64,000 nucleotides of DNA. Source: JAAYTL01 sp031460505. Lineage in GTDB: Bacteria; Bacillota; Clostridia; Tissierellales; Tissierellaceae. The stretch is from contig JAVKTT010000004.1 in assembly GCA_031460505.1 (NCBI GenBank), forward strand, positions 1-64,000. The letters are read 5' to 3'. Below the pieces are notes generated by a model, which worked only from the letters and a program-made list of their open reading frames with translations, searched no databases and was not told where the DNA came from. Below, one piece after another: positions 27,283-36,566 of the stretch (position 1 is the stretch's first letter; each line of letters starts with the position of its first letter). A program made the position numbers and the translations under genes.

Positions 27283-27868
27283 AAAAAATAAAAAATGGAA
27301 TGATTATCTATATATAGCATCAATAATATATCTTATCCTTGGAGTATTCAATATTATGTTTGCATACTTAGGTTTACTGTGTTTTACTATCCCACTGATA
27401 ATTTCCTTCTCTGGTGGTGGAAAGGCATATTGTAATAACTACTGTGGTCGTGGTCAGATGCTATATCTACTAGGTAAAAAGTTTAAACTATCAAGAAACA
27501 AGCCAATGCCTAAATTTATGAGATCCAATTATTTTAGATATGGTTTCTTAACATTCTTTATGGTAATGTTTGGAAATATGTTGTTCAATACTTATTTAGT
27601 TTTTTCTGGAGTCAATGATTTGAAAGAAGTAGTGACTTTATTATGGACATTTAAGCTTCCATGGAATTGGGTAAATACAAGCTTTGTATCTCCAGGGGTT
27701 GCTCAATTTGCCTTTGGATTTTATAGTGTAATGCTTACTTCTACTATACTTGGTTTAGTAACTATGGTGCTATACAAACCTCGTTCCTGGTGTGTATACT
27801 GCCCTATGGGAACTATGACACATAGTATATCAACTATTAAGTATAATAAGAAGTTAAAAAACATGTAA
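27272..27868 (+). CDS. NapH/NosR-like 4Fe-4S membrane protein
   Basis: About 198 residues. The start ATG at 27272 has GAGGAG 10 bp upstream and overlaps the ferredoxin gene. Membrane helices lie at about 15-45, 88-110, 145-165 and around 175. Two short Cys motifs face the same side: YCNNYCGRGQML near 50 and WCVYCPMGTM near 182 (C-x2-CP). This is the arrangement of polyferredoxin-like NapH/NosR/CcoG proteins that pass electrons through the membrane or to thiol/metal assembly systems. The partner pathway is not identifiable here. Confidence 0.8.
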   Translation: MASKKNKKWNDYLYIASIIYLILGVFNIMFAYLGLLCFTIPLIISFSGGGKAYCNNYCGRGQMLYLLGKKFKLSRNKPMPKFMRSNYFRYGFLTFFMVMFGNMLFNTYLVFSGVNDLKEVVTLLWTFKLPWNWVNTSFVSPGVAQFAFGFYSVMLTSTILGLVTMVLYKPRSWCVYCPMGTMTHSISTIKYNKKLKNM

Positions 27869-27908
27869 CGAGCCTATGAAGTTCATTTGGAATAAAATTG
27901 CAAATGCC

Positions 27909-27938
27909 TTGTCAAACTGATATTATTAGAATTATTCT
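27909..27938 (+). promoter_or_regulatory. Putative promoter of the cobalamin-sensor operon
   Basis: TTGTCA (27909-27914), an 18-bp spacer and TATTCT (27933-27938), about 30 bp before the coding start. Moderate match only. Confidence 0.45.
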
Positions 27939-27969
27939 TATATAAATATAACAATTAAGGAATGGTTCT

Positions 27970-29046
27970 ATGAGTCTATTAATGAACTACAATGATACAA
28001 GATTTATAAATATAGCTCAGATAATATTTGAGGAGCAATTTAAAAGAGATCCAAAATTAGAACAGGAAATGGATGAAAGACGTAAAAAGCTTATGTATGA
28101 TGATGTAGTCTATAATATAAGTTATTTATCTACTGCCATCTACTTTAATGATGCAAAGATATTTGAAGAATATGCTATATGGCTATATGAGCTTCTATGT
28201 AATTTAATGAAAGATTTAGGTCGTGATAGAATTATGATACAGATGATTGATCATTATATTATTATGTCTGAGATATTAGAAAAGGAAGCTTCTGATATTC
28301 TCAGCAAAGAAGAACTAGTAAAGGCACAAAAATTTCTAGAAAGAGCTATTAAAGTAACAAAAGAAGCAGCACTTAATGTGCCTTTAACTACTTCTTTTTT
28401 AGAAGGCAAACATGCTAATATTCGGAGGGCATATTTAAATGCTATTTTAAGTAGCGATACTCGTCTTGCTCATAAAGTAATACATGATGCTAGAAATCAA
28501 GGTATATCTATTGCTGATATATACGAAGAAATCCTAGCTAAGGTAATGTATGAGATTGGAGCACTTTGGCATAAAAACATAATCACAATAGCAAAAGAGC
28601 ACTATGCTTCCTCAGTAACACAAACAATAATATCAAGTTTCTATAATGAAATTTTCTCTCAACCCAAAAAAGGTCTAACATTAGTTTCATGTGCAATAGG
28701 TAGCGAACTACATGAAATGGGTATACGTATGCTATCAGATATTTTTGAGTATGAGGGATGGGATACATATTATTTAGGCTCTGCTTTACCAGAGGCTTCA
28801 CTAATTGAGTCAATAGAAAACCTAAAACCTGATTTAGTTTCAATTTCTGTTACCATGCAGCCCTATCTATCAATATGTGAAAAAACAATCATTAAAATAA
28901 GGGAAAAATTCCCCCATGTAAAAATAGCAGTAGGTGGCCAAGCCTTTCTTACAACAGATGAATTATGGAAGAAATGGGATATTGATTTCTATACTACTTC
29001 AGCAAAAGAACTGGCAAAGTGGGCAGGAGGACAATATGACAAATAA
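27970..29046 (+). CDS. Cobalamin-binding sensor protein
   Basis: 358 residues. A helical N-terminal region of about 150 residues is followed by the helical-bundle B12 cap with WHKNIITIAKEHYAS, the W-x(n)-EH signature of CarH-type photoreceptors. Next is a Rossmann B12-binding domain with SELHEMGIRMLSDIFE (E-x-H-x2-G, lower-ligand His), YLGSALPEASLI and VAVGGQAF-like strands. There is no DNA-binding domain. The gene overlaps the next one, a diguanylate cyclase, by 11 bp. I infer that a B12 or light signal is passed to cyclic-di-GMP synthesis. Confidence 0.87.
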   Translation: MSLLMNYNDTRFINIAQIIFEEQFKRDPKLEQEMDERRKKLMYDDVVYNISYLSTAIYFNDAKIFEEYAIWLYELLCNLMKDLGRDRIMIQMIDHYIIMSEILEKEASDILSKEELVKAQKFLERAIKVTKEAALNVPLTTSFLEGKHANIRRAYLNAILSSDTRLAHKVIHDARNQGISIADIYEEILAKVMYEIGALWHKNIITIAKEHYASSVTQTIISSFYNEIFSQPKKGLTLVSCAIGSELHEMGIRMLSDIFEYEGWDTYYLGSALPEASLIESIENLKPDLVSISVTMQPYLSICEKTIIKIREKFPHVKIAVGGQAFLTTDELWKKWDIDFYTTSAKELAKWAGGQYDK

Positions 29047-30079
29047 CTTTGTGTCTTTTTTAGTGCAATGTGATAAAGAACTTAATATAGTGAATACCCA
29101 TTGGTATAATCCTGTGCATTTGATATCTCCATTTCAAAAGAAGCTTGCAGATCTTTTCGACCCAGATGAAATAGGAATTATTGAAGAATCTGCACAATAT
29201 ACCCTAAATAACAATGAAATATATAACTGTAATAGTAGCTTTACTCTAAGAAGCCCTCAGGTTGAAGTTTCTCTATGTATGATGTCTATGGATGATAAAG
29301 TATTGATACTAGGAATAGAAAATGGCATCTTTGAGTGTGATAGTACTTTTTTATTTTTTAGGGATATTGTACACGAATTTATGAATGTATTAAAAAGTTT
29401 TGATACCAATTTAGTCACTGAAAATGAAAGAACTATCCAATTTCAATTTGAACAAATACAAAAGTTAAATAACAATCTCTTAAATACTCAAAGGCAGCTC
29501 AAAAAAGCAAATTCTGAACTTAATAGATTAAACACTAAGCTACACAATCGATTAGTCGAAGATGCTCTTACAGGCTTGGTAAGCAGATACCAATATATAG
29601 ATGAGATCCAATTAACTATCAATAAATCTCCAAATAAACTAGGAATCTTTACATTTATTGATATAGACAGTTTCAAAAATATAAATGATACACATGGTCA
29701 CAGAGCAGGCGATGAGTTCTTAATTGAGTTTGCAAATAGATTAAAACTTATATCATTCGAAAATCCAATATGTATCAGAATATCAGGTGATGAGTTCGGC
29801 CTTTATTTACATGGGTATGATACAGTAGATAAAAATCATATACTTGCAATTTGGGAAGAAATTCAAAGAAAAATCCTAAGTAAGCCCATTGAAGTTGGTT
29901 ATGAAATACTTAATGTATTCTGCAGCGCTGGAATGGCAATTTATAATAAAGATACAAATGATATTTTTGATTTAATAGAATATGCAGATTTTGCAATGTA
30001 CCAAGCCAAAGAATCTGGTAAAAACAACTATAGACAGTTTAATGCTGAAGAATATAAAGAAAAAAAACATAAAAAATAA
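29036..30079 (+). CDS. Diguanylate cyclase coupled to the cobalamin sensor
   Basis: About 347 residues from the ATG at 29036, which has GGAGG just upstream inside the preceding gene; a longer open frame exists but lacks a site. An N-terminal PAS-like sensor region (about 1-125) is followed by a coiled coil (EQIQKLNNNLLNTQRQLKKA). A GGDEF domain follows with the active-site variant ISGDEFGLYLHG (SGDEF, usually active). Translational coupling with the B12-binding protein suggests a two-protein sensor/output unit. Confidence 0.9.
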   Translation: MTNNFVSFLVQCDKELNIVNTHWYNPVHLISPFQKKLADLFDPDEIGIIEESAQYTLNNNEIYNCNSSFTLRSPQVEVSLCMMSMDDKVLILGIENGIFECDSTFLFFRDIVHEFMNVLKSFDTNLVTENERTIQFQFEQIQKLNNNLLNTQRQLKKANSELNRLNTKLHNRLVEDALTGLVSRYQYIDEIQLTINKSPNKLGIFTFIDIDSFKNINDTHGHRAGDEFLIEFANRLKLISFENPICIRISGDEFGLYLHGYDTVDKNHILAIWEEIQRKILSKPIEVGYEILNVFCSAGMAIYNKDTNDIFDLIEYADFAMYQAKESGKNNYRQFNAEEYKEKKHKK

Positions 30080-30105
30080 AGCCCCGTTATTTCAAACGAG
30101 GCTTT
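30078..30105. terminator. Bidirectional terminator
   Basis: AAAGCCCCG and CGAGGCTTTT arms form a GC-rich stem between the plus-strand diguanylate cyclase gene and the minus-strand LapA-type gene, with A and T runs outside. Confidence 0.8.
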
Positions 30106-30117
30106 TATGCTTATAAA

Positions 30118-30501
30118 TTACATAATCTCAGACTCTACATCTGAATTTTCTTCTACTACATTATCGTTAATTTCAGAATCCTTATTTATAGTCTTATTTA
30201 GCTCTTGCATTCTTGTTTGTAAATCTAAATTACTCTTATTTAGATTGTCTACTTCTTTAGTTAATTGTTTAACCTTCATACTTAGCTTAATCTGCTTAAT
30301 CAAACCTAATAAAACAGCTATAATTGCACCAATAATTGCAGATCCTAAAATAACTACAGCTTGTGATATTCTAAATTTTGCAAAGAAAAATCTTACATCT
30401 ATACTACCAGCATTCTGAATGGCAAATATAGCGACTATCACAGCAAATATTAAAGAAACAATAAACTTAAATTCCATATTTACTTTTACCTTCTTCATCA
30501 T
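30118..30501 (-). CDS. LapA-domain (DUF1049) membrane protein
   Basis: 127 residues. Two membrane helices (about 12-30 and 46-68) are separated by the family stretch QNAGSIDVRFFFAKFRISQAVV. A coiled-coil tail (VKQLTKEVDNLNKSN) and an acidic C-terminus follow. This is the LapA/DUF1049 domain, involved in lipopolysaccharide assembly in Gram-negatives but of unknown role in Firmicutes. Single-gene unit with GGGGG before the start. Confidence 0.88.
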   Translation of the reverse strand: MMKKVKVNMEFKFIVSLIFAVIVAIFAIQNAGSIDVRFFFAKFRISQAVVILGSAIIGAIIAVLLGLIKQIKLSMKVKQLTKEVDNLNKSNLDLQTRMQELNKTINKDSEINDNVVEENSDVESEIM

Positions 30502-30648
30502 ATGTCCCCCTTTTATTCTCTTATTGATCAGTAATAGATTTCATATACCCATATATTAACACTTTAATATTTACTTTGTCACTATACTAATAAAATTTCC
30601 TAACTGTAGTATAATGATGGTATGATTATTTAACCTGGGGTGATATAA

Positions 30649-31626
30649 ATGGAACAAACTTGCAAGATTATTTACACCAAATATGATATGAATAATTTTT
30701 ATAGTGAAGAAATCTACGATATAAATAAACTTGATGATTTTACACAGCCAGGAATTGAGTGGATTGATATTGTACGCCTAAATGATGAAGATTATTTGAA
30801 AAGGATAATAGAAAGGTTTAAGATTCACAATCTTGTATTAAGAGATATTCTTAATAATGATATCAATCCTAAAATAGTGGATTATGATGATTATTTATTT
30901 ATAGTAGCAAAAACCACTGAATTTCTTGACTATGAGCTTCAAACCAATAGAATCTTCTTTATACTATTTAAAAATAAACTAATATCATTTAGAGATACTG
31001 ATTTAAAACTATATACTGATTTCCATGAATCAATAAAAGACCATGTGAGCATACGCAAAAATGGTCCTGATGATTTATTATATTATTTACTGGATGTTAT
31101 AGTCGATAATTATTTTAGTACCATTGAAGTAATTGGAGAAGAGATTAATGATTTAGAGGACTATCTTTTGGATAATCCATCAAAAGAGTTATTAAAAAGT
31201 ATTTATGCAATAAAAAGACAATTAATTTATTTAAGATCCCTACTTTTTCATATGAGAACTATTTCTGGAAGCTTGGCCAAAGATGAATTTGACCTTATTG
31301 ATGGTAAAACTATCTATTATCTAAGGGATATTCATGATCAGCTAGTTGAAATAGTAGATATAGTAGAAACCTATAGGGATATATGCTCTAATCTTCTAGA
31401 TTCCTACCTATCAAGTATAGGTAATAAAACCAACGAAGTAATGAAGGTTTTAACTATATTTTCAACTATATTTATCCCACTTACATTTTTAGCAGGAGTT
31501 TATGGAATGAATTTCAAGTATTTTCCTGAACTGAACTGGAAATATAGTTATGCAGGCTTTTGGTTAGTCTCAGGAATTATTATTGTATTAATGATTAGAT
31601 ATTTTAAGAGAAAAGGATGGCTTTAA
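30649..31626 (+). CDS. corA: CorA-family Mg2+ channel
   Basis: 325 residues. An alpha/beta cytoplasmic domain with long helices is followed by two C-terminal membrane helices. The selectivity motif YGMNF is at the end of the first membrane helix (about residue 286). The start has a GGGGTGAT site. It moves Mg2+ (or Co2+/Ni2+) passively and is gated by intracellular Mg2+. Single-gene unit ended by a strong terminator. Confidence 0.94.
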   Translation: MEQTCKIIYTKYDMNNFYSEEIYDINKLDDFTQPGIEWIDIVRLNDEDYLKRIIERFKIHNLVLRDILNNDINPKIVDYDDYLFIVAKTTEFLDYELQTNRIFFILFKNKLISFRDTDLKLYTDFHESIKDHVSIRKNGPDDLLYYLLDVIVDNYFSTIEVIGEEINDLEDYLLDNPSKELLKSIYAIKRQLIYLRSLLFHMRTISGSLAKDEFDLIDGKTIYYLRDIHDQLVEIVDIVETYRDICSNLLDSYLSSIGNKTNEVMKVLTIFSTIFIPLTFLAGVYGMNFKYFPELNWKYSYAGFWLVSGIIIVLMIRYFKRKGWL

Positions 31627-31655
31627 CACCTTCTTAATCTATGATAAGAAGGTGT
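31626..31655 (+). terminator. Terminator of corA
   Basis: An 11-bp perfect stem ACACCTTCTTA / TAAGAAGGTGT with an 8-nt loop, followed by TTTGTTTT. It also faces the 3' end of the convergent SbcC-like gene. Confidence 0.88.
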
Positions 31656-31661
31656 TTTGTT

Positions 31662-34073
31662 TTATATCTGTATAATTTTTCCACCTAACATCGCGGCAGT
31701 CTCTGGACTACATGTAGTAAATATAATTTGATAATCCTTTGCAAAGTCATTGATTAAACTTATAGCTTGATCTTTTCTAGCAGGGTCAAGATCCACCAGA
31801 CAGTCATCTAATACAACATAACCTTGTCTATTATTGAATATATGCTTTAATAATGAGAACCTCAAAGCTAAGCTGACACAATCATAGGTACCTGCAGATA
31901 ATAAATCTATAGGTATTTCACCATTAGAGTTTTCTAATTTTATATTGAAATCTTCATCAATATCCCCAGTCTTGTAACTTCCATCAGTGATTATGGTAAG
32001 TAATCTAGAAAACTCATTTACCAAGGTTTCCATAGGATTGCCAGACAATCTTTCCTTAGTTTCTAGGAATACTCTCTGGATTTCTAAAAGCTTTTCTCCT
32101 CTATTGATATTTCTATTATAAGCCTTCTCAGCATCTAGGTACTCTTTCTTTAACTCTTCATGAGTATCATCTAAAAGATTATTTTTAGCTTCATAATACT
32201 GAGTATTTAGGACATCTAGGCTAGATTGTATATTATTTAGCTCATTCTTTAACCAATTTAATCTTGATTTGAATTCTTCTACTGTATCAAACTCTTCAGG
32301 AAGTGGTTGTAGATCTTTTAGTTTGTTATCTTTTTCCTTTAGCTTAGTTCTTTCCTCAATAACTAAATCAAACAAACTATCATGATCAGTGTATTTTTTC
32401 TCCCATTGTTCCACTAAAGAAGTATTATTTCTTTTATCTGCTAAGATTCCTATTTCTTCATTATTGATATTTTTCAGTTCCTCTTCAATATCTACTAAAT
32501 CTCTAAACACCTTGATATTAACTAACCCTTGTAGTTCTTCTTCTAATACTTCCTTTGTGCTATTATCTAATACACGAATCAGTTCACCCTTTAAAGAAGA
32601 TATGTCTTTTTCCTTATCCTTAATCTTTTCTAAATTTAATCGTCCAGTTTCTATACTGTCTATGCCTAAGTCATTTAAAAGCCCTTCATACTCTTTCTTA
32701 AGCGATACATATTGATTGTTCAGCTCTTCAAAATCAATATCACCTGTTTTTATCTCCAGCTCAAACTCATCACCATAAGAAATATTGATTAAACCATTGG
32801 CTTCGAACTCTGCATTTAGTTCTAGTAGTTCCTTTTCCCCTAAGTCCTTGGATACAAAGGTTTCTTTATTTGAGCTTATCAATCTACCAATCATCTTGCT
32901 TGCTTTCATAGTAGTCTCTACAGTTAAAATCTGTGTTTGAAGCTTTGTTAATCTTTCAATATCTTCCTTTGTAATAGCTGGAATCTTAGAAAGTTCTTCA
33001 GTAATGGCTGCTATCTTTGTTTCAATCTCATCTATGGTTTTCAGTTTCTTTTCTAGGATTCCTCTTTTATTTACCTTTTCAATGTTTTCTTTTTCCGTAT
33101 TTAGCTTATCTTTAGCATCTTTTAGATTAGTAGATTTTTCCTCTAATTGTTTTAAAATCAGCAAAGTCGTAGGCCACTTACTATTGGCTTCCATTAGCTC
33201 TTCTAATTCTTTATTTATTGATTTTATTTCTGCATCTAATATAGCCCTATTATTTACATCTTCTTCAATCTTCTCCAGCTCTAATTTTTCTTTACTTAGG
33301 ATTTCTTTCTTCTCTTTTAATTCATTGATACTATTGCAAATCTCTTCAAATTCTTGTTCCGTACGATTAGCTTTATCCATTAAAAGCCTTAGATTTTCCT
33401 TAGTATAATAGCTCTCTAGAATCTTACCCAGCCCAGTCTTATATGGATTATTGATACCTCTATTGTTTTCAGGATAGTTTTTAGCTCTGTCCCACCTTTT
33501 ATATAGAGTATCTATCTCATCTTCTATACTATTTTGAATACTATCTATAGATATGCCATCTAGTTCCATCAATGTCATTCTAAGTAAATCGTTGATTTCC
33601 TTAGTTAATTCATTGTCGCTAATAATATTATATAAGGCCTCTTTTAGCTGTCTTTGCTTTGCAAATACTATATTTGAATATGTAGACTCACCAAAGTTTA
33701 GTATCCTAGATAGTTCATCATTGACATCATTCTCATTTTTAATGATTTGCCCGCCTGGAGTCAGTAGCTTCACACCTTCACTACTTCCCCATTCCTTTGA
33801 AATCTCATACTCACCATCATCTAATTCTAGAACAACTTTACCATCGATATAGTCTCCATTAGGTTTAGGCATAAATTTATATGAAAATTCCTTGTCTGCA
33901 TTGTTATTTCTTCTTAGCTTAGGTCCTTTAAATAAAGTAGAATGAATACCTTCAATTATGGTACTTTTACCTGACTCATTAGGTCCAAGTATGACATTTA
34001 TTCCTTTATCAAATTCTAAAGTAGCGTCCTTTAGACCTGCAAATCTAGTAGTTTTATAGGATTTAATATACAT
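31662..34073 (-). CDS. SbcC/Rad50-like SMC-type ATPase
   Basis: 803 residues, shorter than standard SbcC (about 1000-1200) and closer to YhaN. An N-terminal ATPase half has Walker A GPNESGKSTIIEG near residue 33. Long charged coiled coils follow, then a C-terminal half with signature LSAGTYDCVSLALRFSLL and Walker B YVVLDDCLVDLD. It pairs with the nuclease gene just upstream (4 bp gap). Together they would process DNA ends and hairpins. No CxxC zinc hook is obvious in the coiled-coil apex. Confidence 0.88.
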   Translation of the reverse strand: MYIKSYKTTRFAGLKDATLEFDKGINVILGPNESGKSTIIEGIHSTLFKGPKLRRNNNADKEFSYKFMPKPNGDYIDGKVVLELDDGEYEISKEWGSSEGVKLLTPGGQIIKNENDVNDELSRILNFGESTYSNIVFAKQRQLKEALYNIISDNELTKEINDLLRMTLMELDGISIDSIQNSIEDEIDTLYKRWDRAKNYPENNRGINNPYKTGLGKILESYYTKENLRLLMDKANRTEQEFEEICNSINELKEKKEILSKEKLELEKIEEDVNNRAILDAEIKSINKELEELMEANSKWPTTLLILKQLEEKSTNLKDAKDKLNTEKENIEKVNKRGILEKKLKTIDEIETKIAAITEELSKIPAITKEDIERLTKLQTQILTVETTMKASKMIGRLISSNKETFVSKDLGEKELLELNAEFEANGLINISYGDEFELEIKTGDIDFEELNNQYVSLKKEYEGLLNDLGIDSIETGRLNLEKIKDKEKDISSLKGELIRVLDNSTKEVLEEELQGLVNIKVFRDLVDIEEELKNINNEEIGILADKRNNTSLVEQWEKKYTDHDSLFDLVIEERTKLKEKDNKLKDLQPLPEEFDTVEEFKSRLNWLKNELNNIQSSLDVLNTQYYEAKNNLLDDTHEELKKEYLDAEKAYNRNINRGEKLLEIQRVFLETKERLSGNPMETLVNEFSRLLTIITDGSYKTGDIDEDFNIKLENSNGEIPIDLLSAGTYDCVSLALRFSLLKHIFNNRQGYVVLDDCLVDLDPARKDQAISLINDFAKDYQIIFTTCSPETAAMLGGKIIQI

Positions 34074-34077
34074 GCCT

Positions 34078-35178
34078 TCACCTCCTCATTAGATCATATG
34101 CTATTTGTAGTGCTTCTTCATCATGTTCTAGTCCAGATAAAAACTCATATGGAAATGATCCCTTTGTGAATTCTTTTTCTATAATCTCTTTATTTATCTT
34201 AATCTTTAAATCAGAATCATCAACTCTTAAATAGAAAACATGTGACTCTAATTCTCTATAAAAGCTGCTTAATTCCTCGTAACTTTCCTTAGATAAATTT
34301 CCCTTTAGGGTTAGACGGATAATCTTTGTCTTTGGATTATCATTTAATGCCCAGGAAATAATCTTATCTAAATCATCATCAGAGTCTAATTCAAACTCCT
34401 TGTCATAGAATCTATACTCTCCAGTAATTATTCGCTCTGCATTAGTCTTTTCTTCATCTATATCTATAAGCCAAGCTGATCCCATATCTTTAAAATCCAA
34501 TCCATCAGGCTCAGGTGTCCCAGCATTAAAAATTTTATTATTCTGTATATTATCCACCAAAGGATATCTAATATGGGTATGTCCCAATAGCCATAAATCT
34601 GTAGGAATGGAGCTTAGCTCTTCCATTGACATATAATAATAGTTGCCCTCTATATCAGGAGAAAGACCTTCCAGTGCCCCATGAGCTATACCTATGTGAT
34701 ATTTGCCAGTAGCTGCCAGCCCCTGATCTTTGACCCATTGTAGACTATTCTCCTTGGAATGTTTACTATGACATGGTGCAGGATATACAACTACATCTAA
34801 ATCATAATCATTTAGATAGTACTCTTTTTCTTCATTTAAAAGGACAATCTTTTCACTATGTACATTTGTAAATTCACGCCATAAATCAGTCATGCCATTG
34901 TCATAGTCATGATTACCTGGTAAAACAAGTACACATGCACCATTGAACTTGTCCAATATCTTTACAGTTCGAGTTATATCTCTTTTAGCCACTTGTATAG
35001 TATTAAATAAATCCCCTGCTACTACAAAAATATCTGTATTTTCTCCATTGGATTTACTTATCATATTTTCCAAAGCTACAAACCTTGCTTCAGATAAGCT
35101 CTCCTTTGCCTCCTCTGAATAATTATTGAATTTCATACCTATATGTATATCACCTGTATGAAAGATCCTTAGTGACAC
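34078..35178 (-). CDS. SbcD/Mre11-like metallophosphatase nuclease
   Basis: 366 residues with the calcineurin-like metal motifs in order: HTGDIHIGMKF, VVAGDLFN, VLPGNHDY, GIAHGAL and LLGHTHIRYP. It is the two-metal nuclease partner of the SbcC-like ATPase encoded 4 bp downstream. The AGGAGGTG ribosome-binding site of that gene lies in this gene's last codons (translational coupling). Resembles YhaO of Bacillus. Confidence 0.9.
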   Translation of the reverse strand: MSLRIFHTGDIHIGMKFNNYSEEAKESLSEARFVALENMISKSNGENTDIFVVAGDLFNTIQVAKRDITRTVKILDKFNGACVLVLPGNHDYDNGMTDLWREFTNVHSEKIVLLNEEKEYYLNDYDLDVVVYPAPCHSKHSKENSLQWVKDQGLAATGKYHIGIAHGALEGLSPDIEGNYYYMSMEELSSIPTDLWLLGHTHIRYPLVDNIQNNKIFNAGTPEPDGLDFKDMGSAWLIDIDEEKTNAERIITGEYRFYDKEFELDSDDDLDKIISWALNDNPKTKIIRLTLKGNLSKESYEELSSFYRELESHVFYLRVDDSDLKIKINKEIIEKEFTKGSFPYEFLSGLEHDEEALQIAYDLMRR

Positions 35179-35243
35179 AGTATCTCCTCCTTTGTGATGC
35201 TTAGTAATGCACTTATATGTAATTATAACATAAACATAAAAAC

Positions 35244-35269
35244 AGCACTATGAATAAAATCATAGCGCT
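35244..35269 (-). terminator. Terminator of the membrane GGDEF gene
   Basis: Ten-base arms AGCGCTATGA / TCATAGTGCT with a 6-nt loop (minus strand), followed by GTTTTTATG. Confidence 0.75.
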
Positions 35270-35282
35270 ATAACTTGTTGAA

Positions 35283-36362
35283 CTAATGTAGTTTATGAAT
35301 CTTTTTATAGTGATACATCTGATCGTCGGCTTCTTTAAAGGTTTTACTAAAATCCAGCTTTTCTCCTCCTGGAAAAACGCTATACCCATAAGACACTGTT
35401 GGTACGGGGCTACCTTTCTGGCGCATCTCTGAAAGATTATTTGTCACAGTCCTTAGTAGATATTCAATCTTATCAGGATCTGTTTCATTGCCAATAATAG
35501 CAAATTCATCCCCACCTAAACGATAACAGGTGTAATGTTTATTAAATGATTTTCGAATAATTGATGCCACTTCTCTAATAACAGTATCTCCATAATCATG
35601 GCCATATGTATCATTGATACTTTTGAAATCATCTATATCAAGGATGATAATAGAAAAGGCTTTTGTCTCCACCATCTGTTTTGTTGCCTTATCAAAAGTT
35701 GCTCGGTTATAAAGACTAGTCAGTGTGTCAAAGCTACTATCAAACTCAGACATTAAGAGATAATACAGTAACAAGGATAATGTCACGCAATGCCAAGAGG
35801 AATAGGCTAGAGGATATACTAGCTGAATGCTTGTACCCAAGATAATAAAAAGAGATAAGGCAACCAACTTACACATAATTGGATAATTGCAGTTCTTGCC
35901 TACTTCTAGTGTAATGATAACGAGAAACAAAAAATTTATAATGTAGACTATTATAAAAATAAGAAAGTAATCTCCTCGTATGTACTGATTATAAGAATCT
36001 ACATAAAAAATAAATCCGAATAGTGGAGATAAAACTGTAGCAACCATATTTATTAATGTAGGAATCAACAAAAGTTTATGTGTTCTAAGAATCATTTTGT
36101 CAAAAATTAAAGCTATTGCAATAGGAATCATTGGGGTAAGTGTAAAGCCAAGAACATTACATAAAATGTTTATGCTGCGAAACTTTAAGATCCCGTTGTC
36201 AGTCAGTACCGTCCCTGCTTCCGACAAAATTATAATTACAGTAAGAATTATAGCAATCAAAAATGGTCTTTTACGATAGAAATTCAATGTAGTGCTTGAA
36301 TACAACAACCCTATTAAATATAAAAGTGCGGCTATGTCTATGATATATGTAGCGATATACAT
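35283..36362 (-). CDS. Membrane-bound diguanylate cyclase
   Basis: 359 residues. Six or seven hydrophobic helices fill residues 1-200, resembling the 7TM region found at the N-terminus of some histidine kinases. A GGDEF domain follows with intact RLGGDEFAII near residue 285 and DIDDFKSINDTYGHDYGD. The membrane part may sense a small molecule. Single-gene unit. Confidence 0.9.
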   Translation of the reverse strand: MYIATYIIDIAALLYLIGLLYSSTTLNFYRKRPFLIAIILTVIIILSEAGTVLTDNGILKFRSINILCNVLGFTLTPMIPIAIALIFDKMILRTHKLLLIPTLINMVATVLSPLFGFIFYVDSYNQYIRGDYFLIFIIVYIINFLFLVIITLEVGKNCNYPIMCKLVALSLFIILGTSIQLVYPLAYSSWHCVTLSLLLYYLLMSEFDSSFDTLTSLYNRATFDKATKQMVETKAFSIIILDIDDFKSINDTYGHDYGDTVIREVASIIRKSFNKHYTCYRLGGDEFAIIGNETDPDKIEYLLRTVTNNLSEMRQKGSPVPTVSYGYSVFPGGEKLDFSKTFKEADDQMYHYKKIHKLH

Positions 36363-36486
36363 TATTATTTTCTTCCCCCTTGGAAATGATTACTGATAAC
36401 TCACTTCTGATTTAATAACCTTATTTATTCTACAAATAAATTCAAAATCCTTCTTTTTTCAAAAATAAAAATAAAAAAAATAAAAT

Positions 36487-36520
36487 AATCCTATAATAGC
36501 ACATGGGCTACTGTAGGATT
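36487..36520 (-). terminator. Strong hairpin with T-rich minus-strand tail
   Basis: AATCCTATAATAGC pairs with GCTACTGTAGGATT over 13 of 14 positions around a 6-nt loop. On the minus strand it is followed by a long T-rich run (36450-36486). This looks like a terminator stopping leftward transcription before the membrane GGDEF gene, though it also sits just upstream of the plus-strand small membrane gene. Confidence 0.55.
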
Positions 36521-36566
36521 ATATGGGTATAATATTATAACAACAAATAATGAAAGGGGTCATTCC

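Noticed and set aside
27869..27969. Possible cobalamin riboswitch before the B12-binding protein gene.
   Set aside because: The gap is only 101 bp and shows no B12-box-like sequence; a simple promoter explains it.
28934..29035. A 34-residue N-terminal extension of the diguanylate cyclase inside the B12-sensor gene.
   Set aside because: No ribosome-binding site precedes the upstream start, while GGAGG precedes the ATG at 29036.
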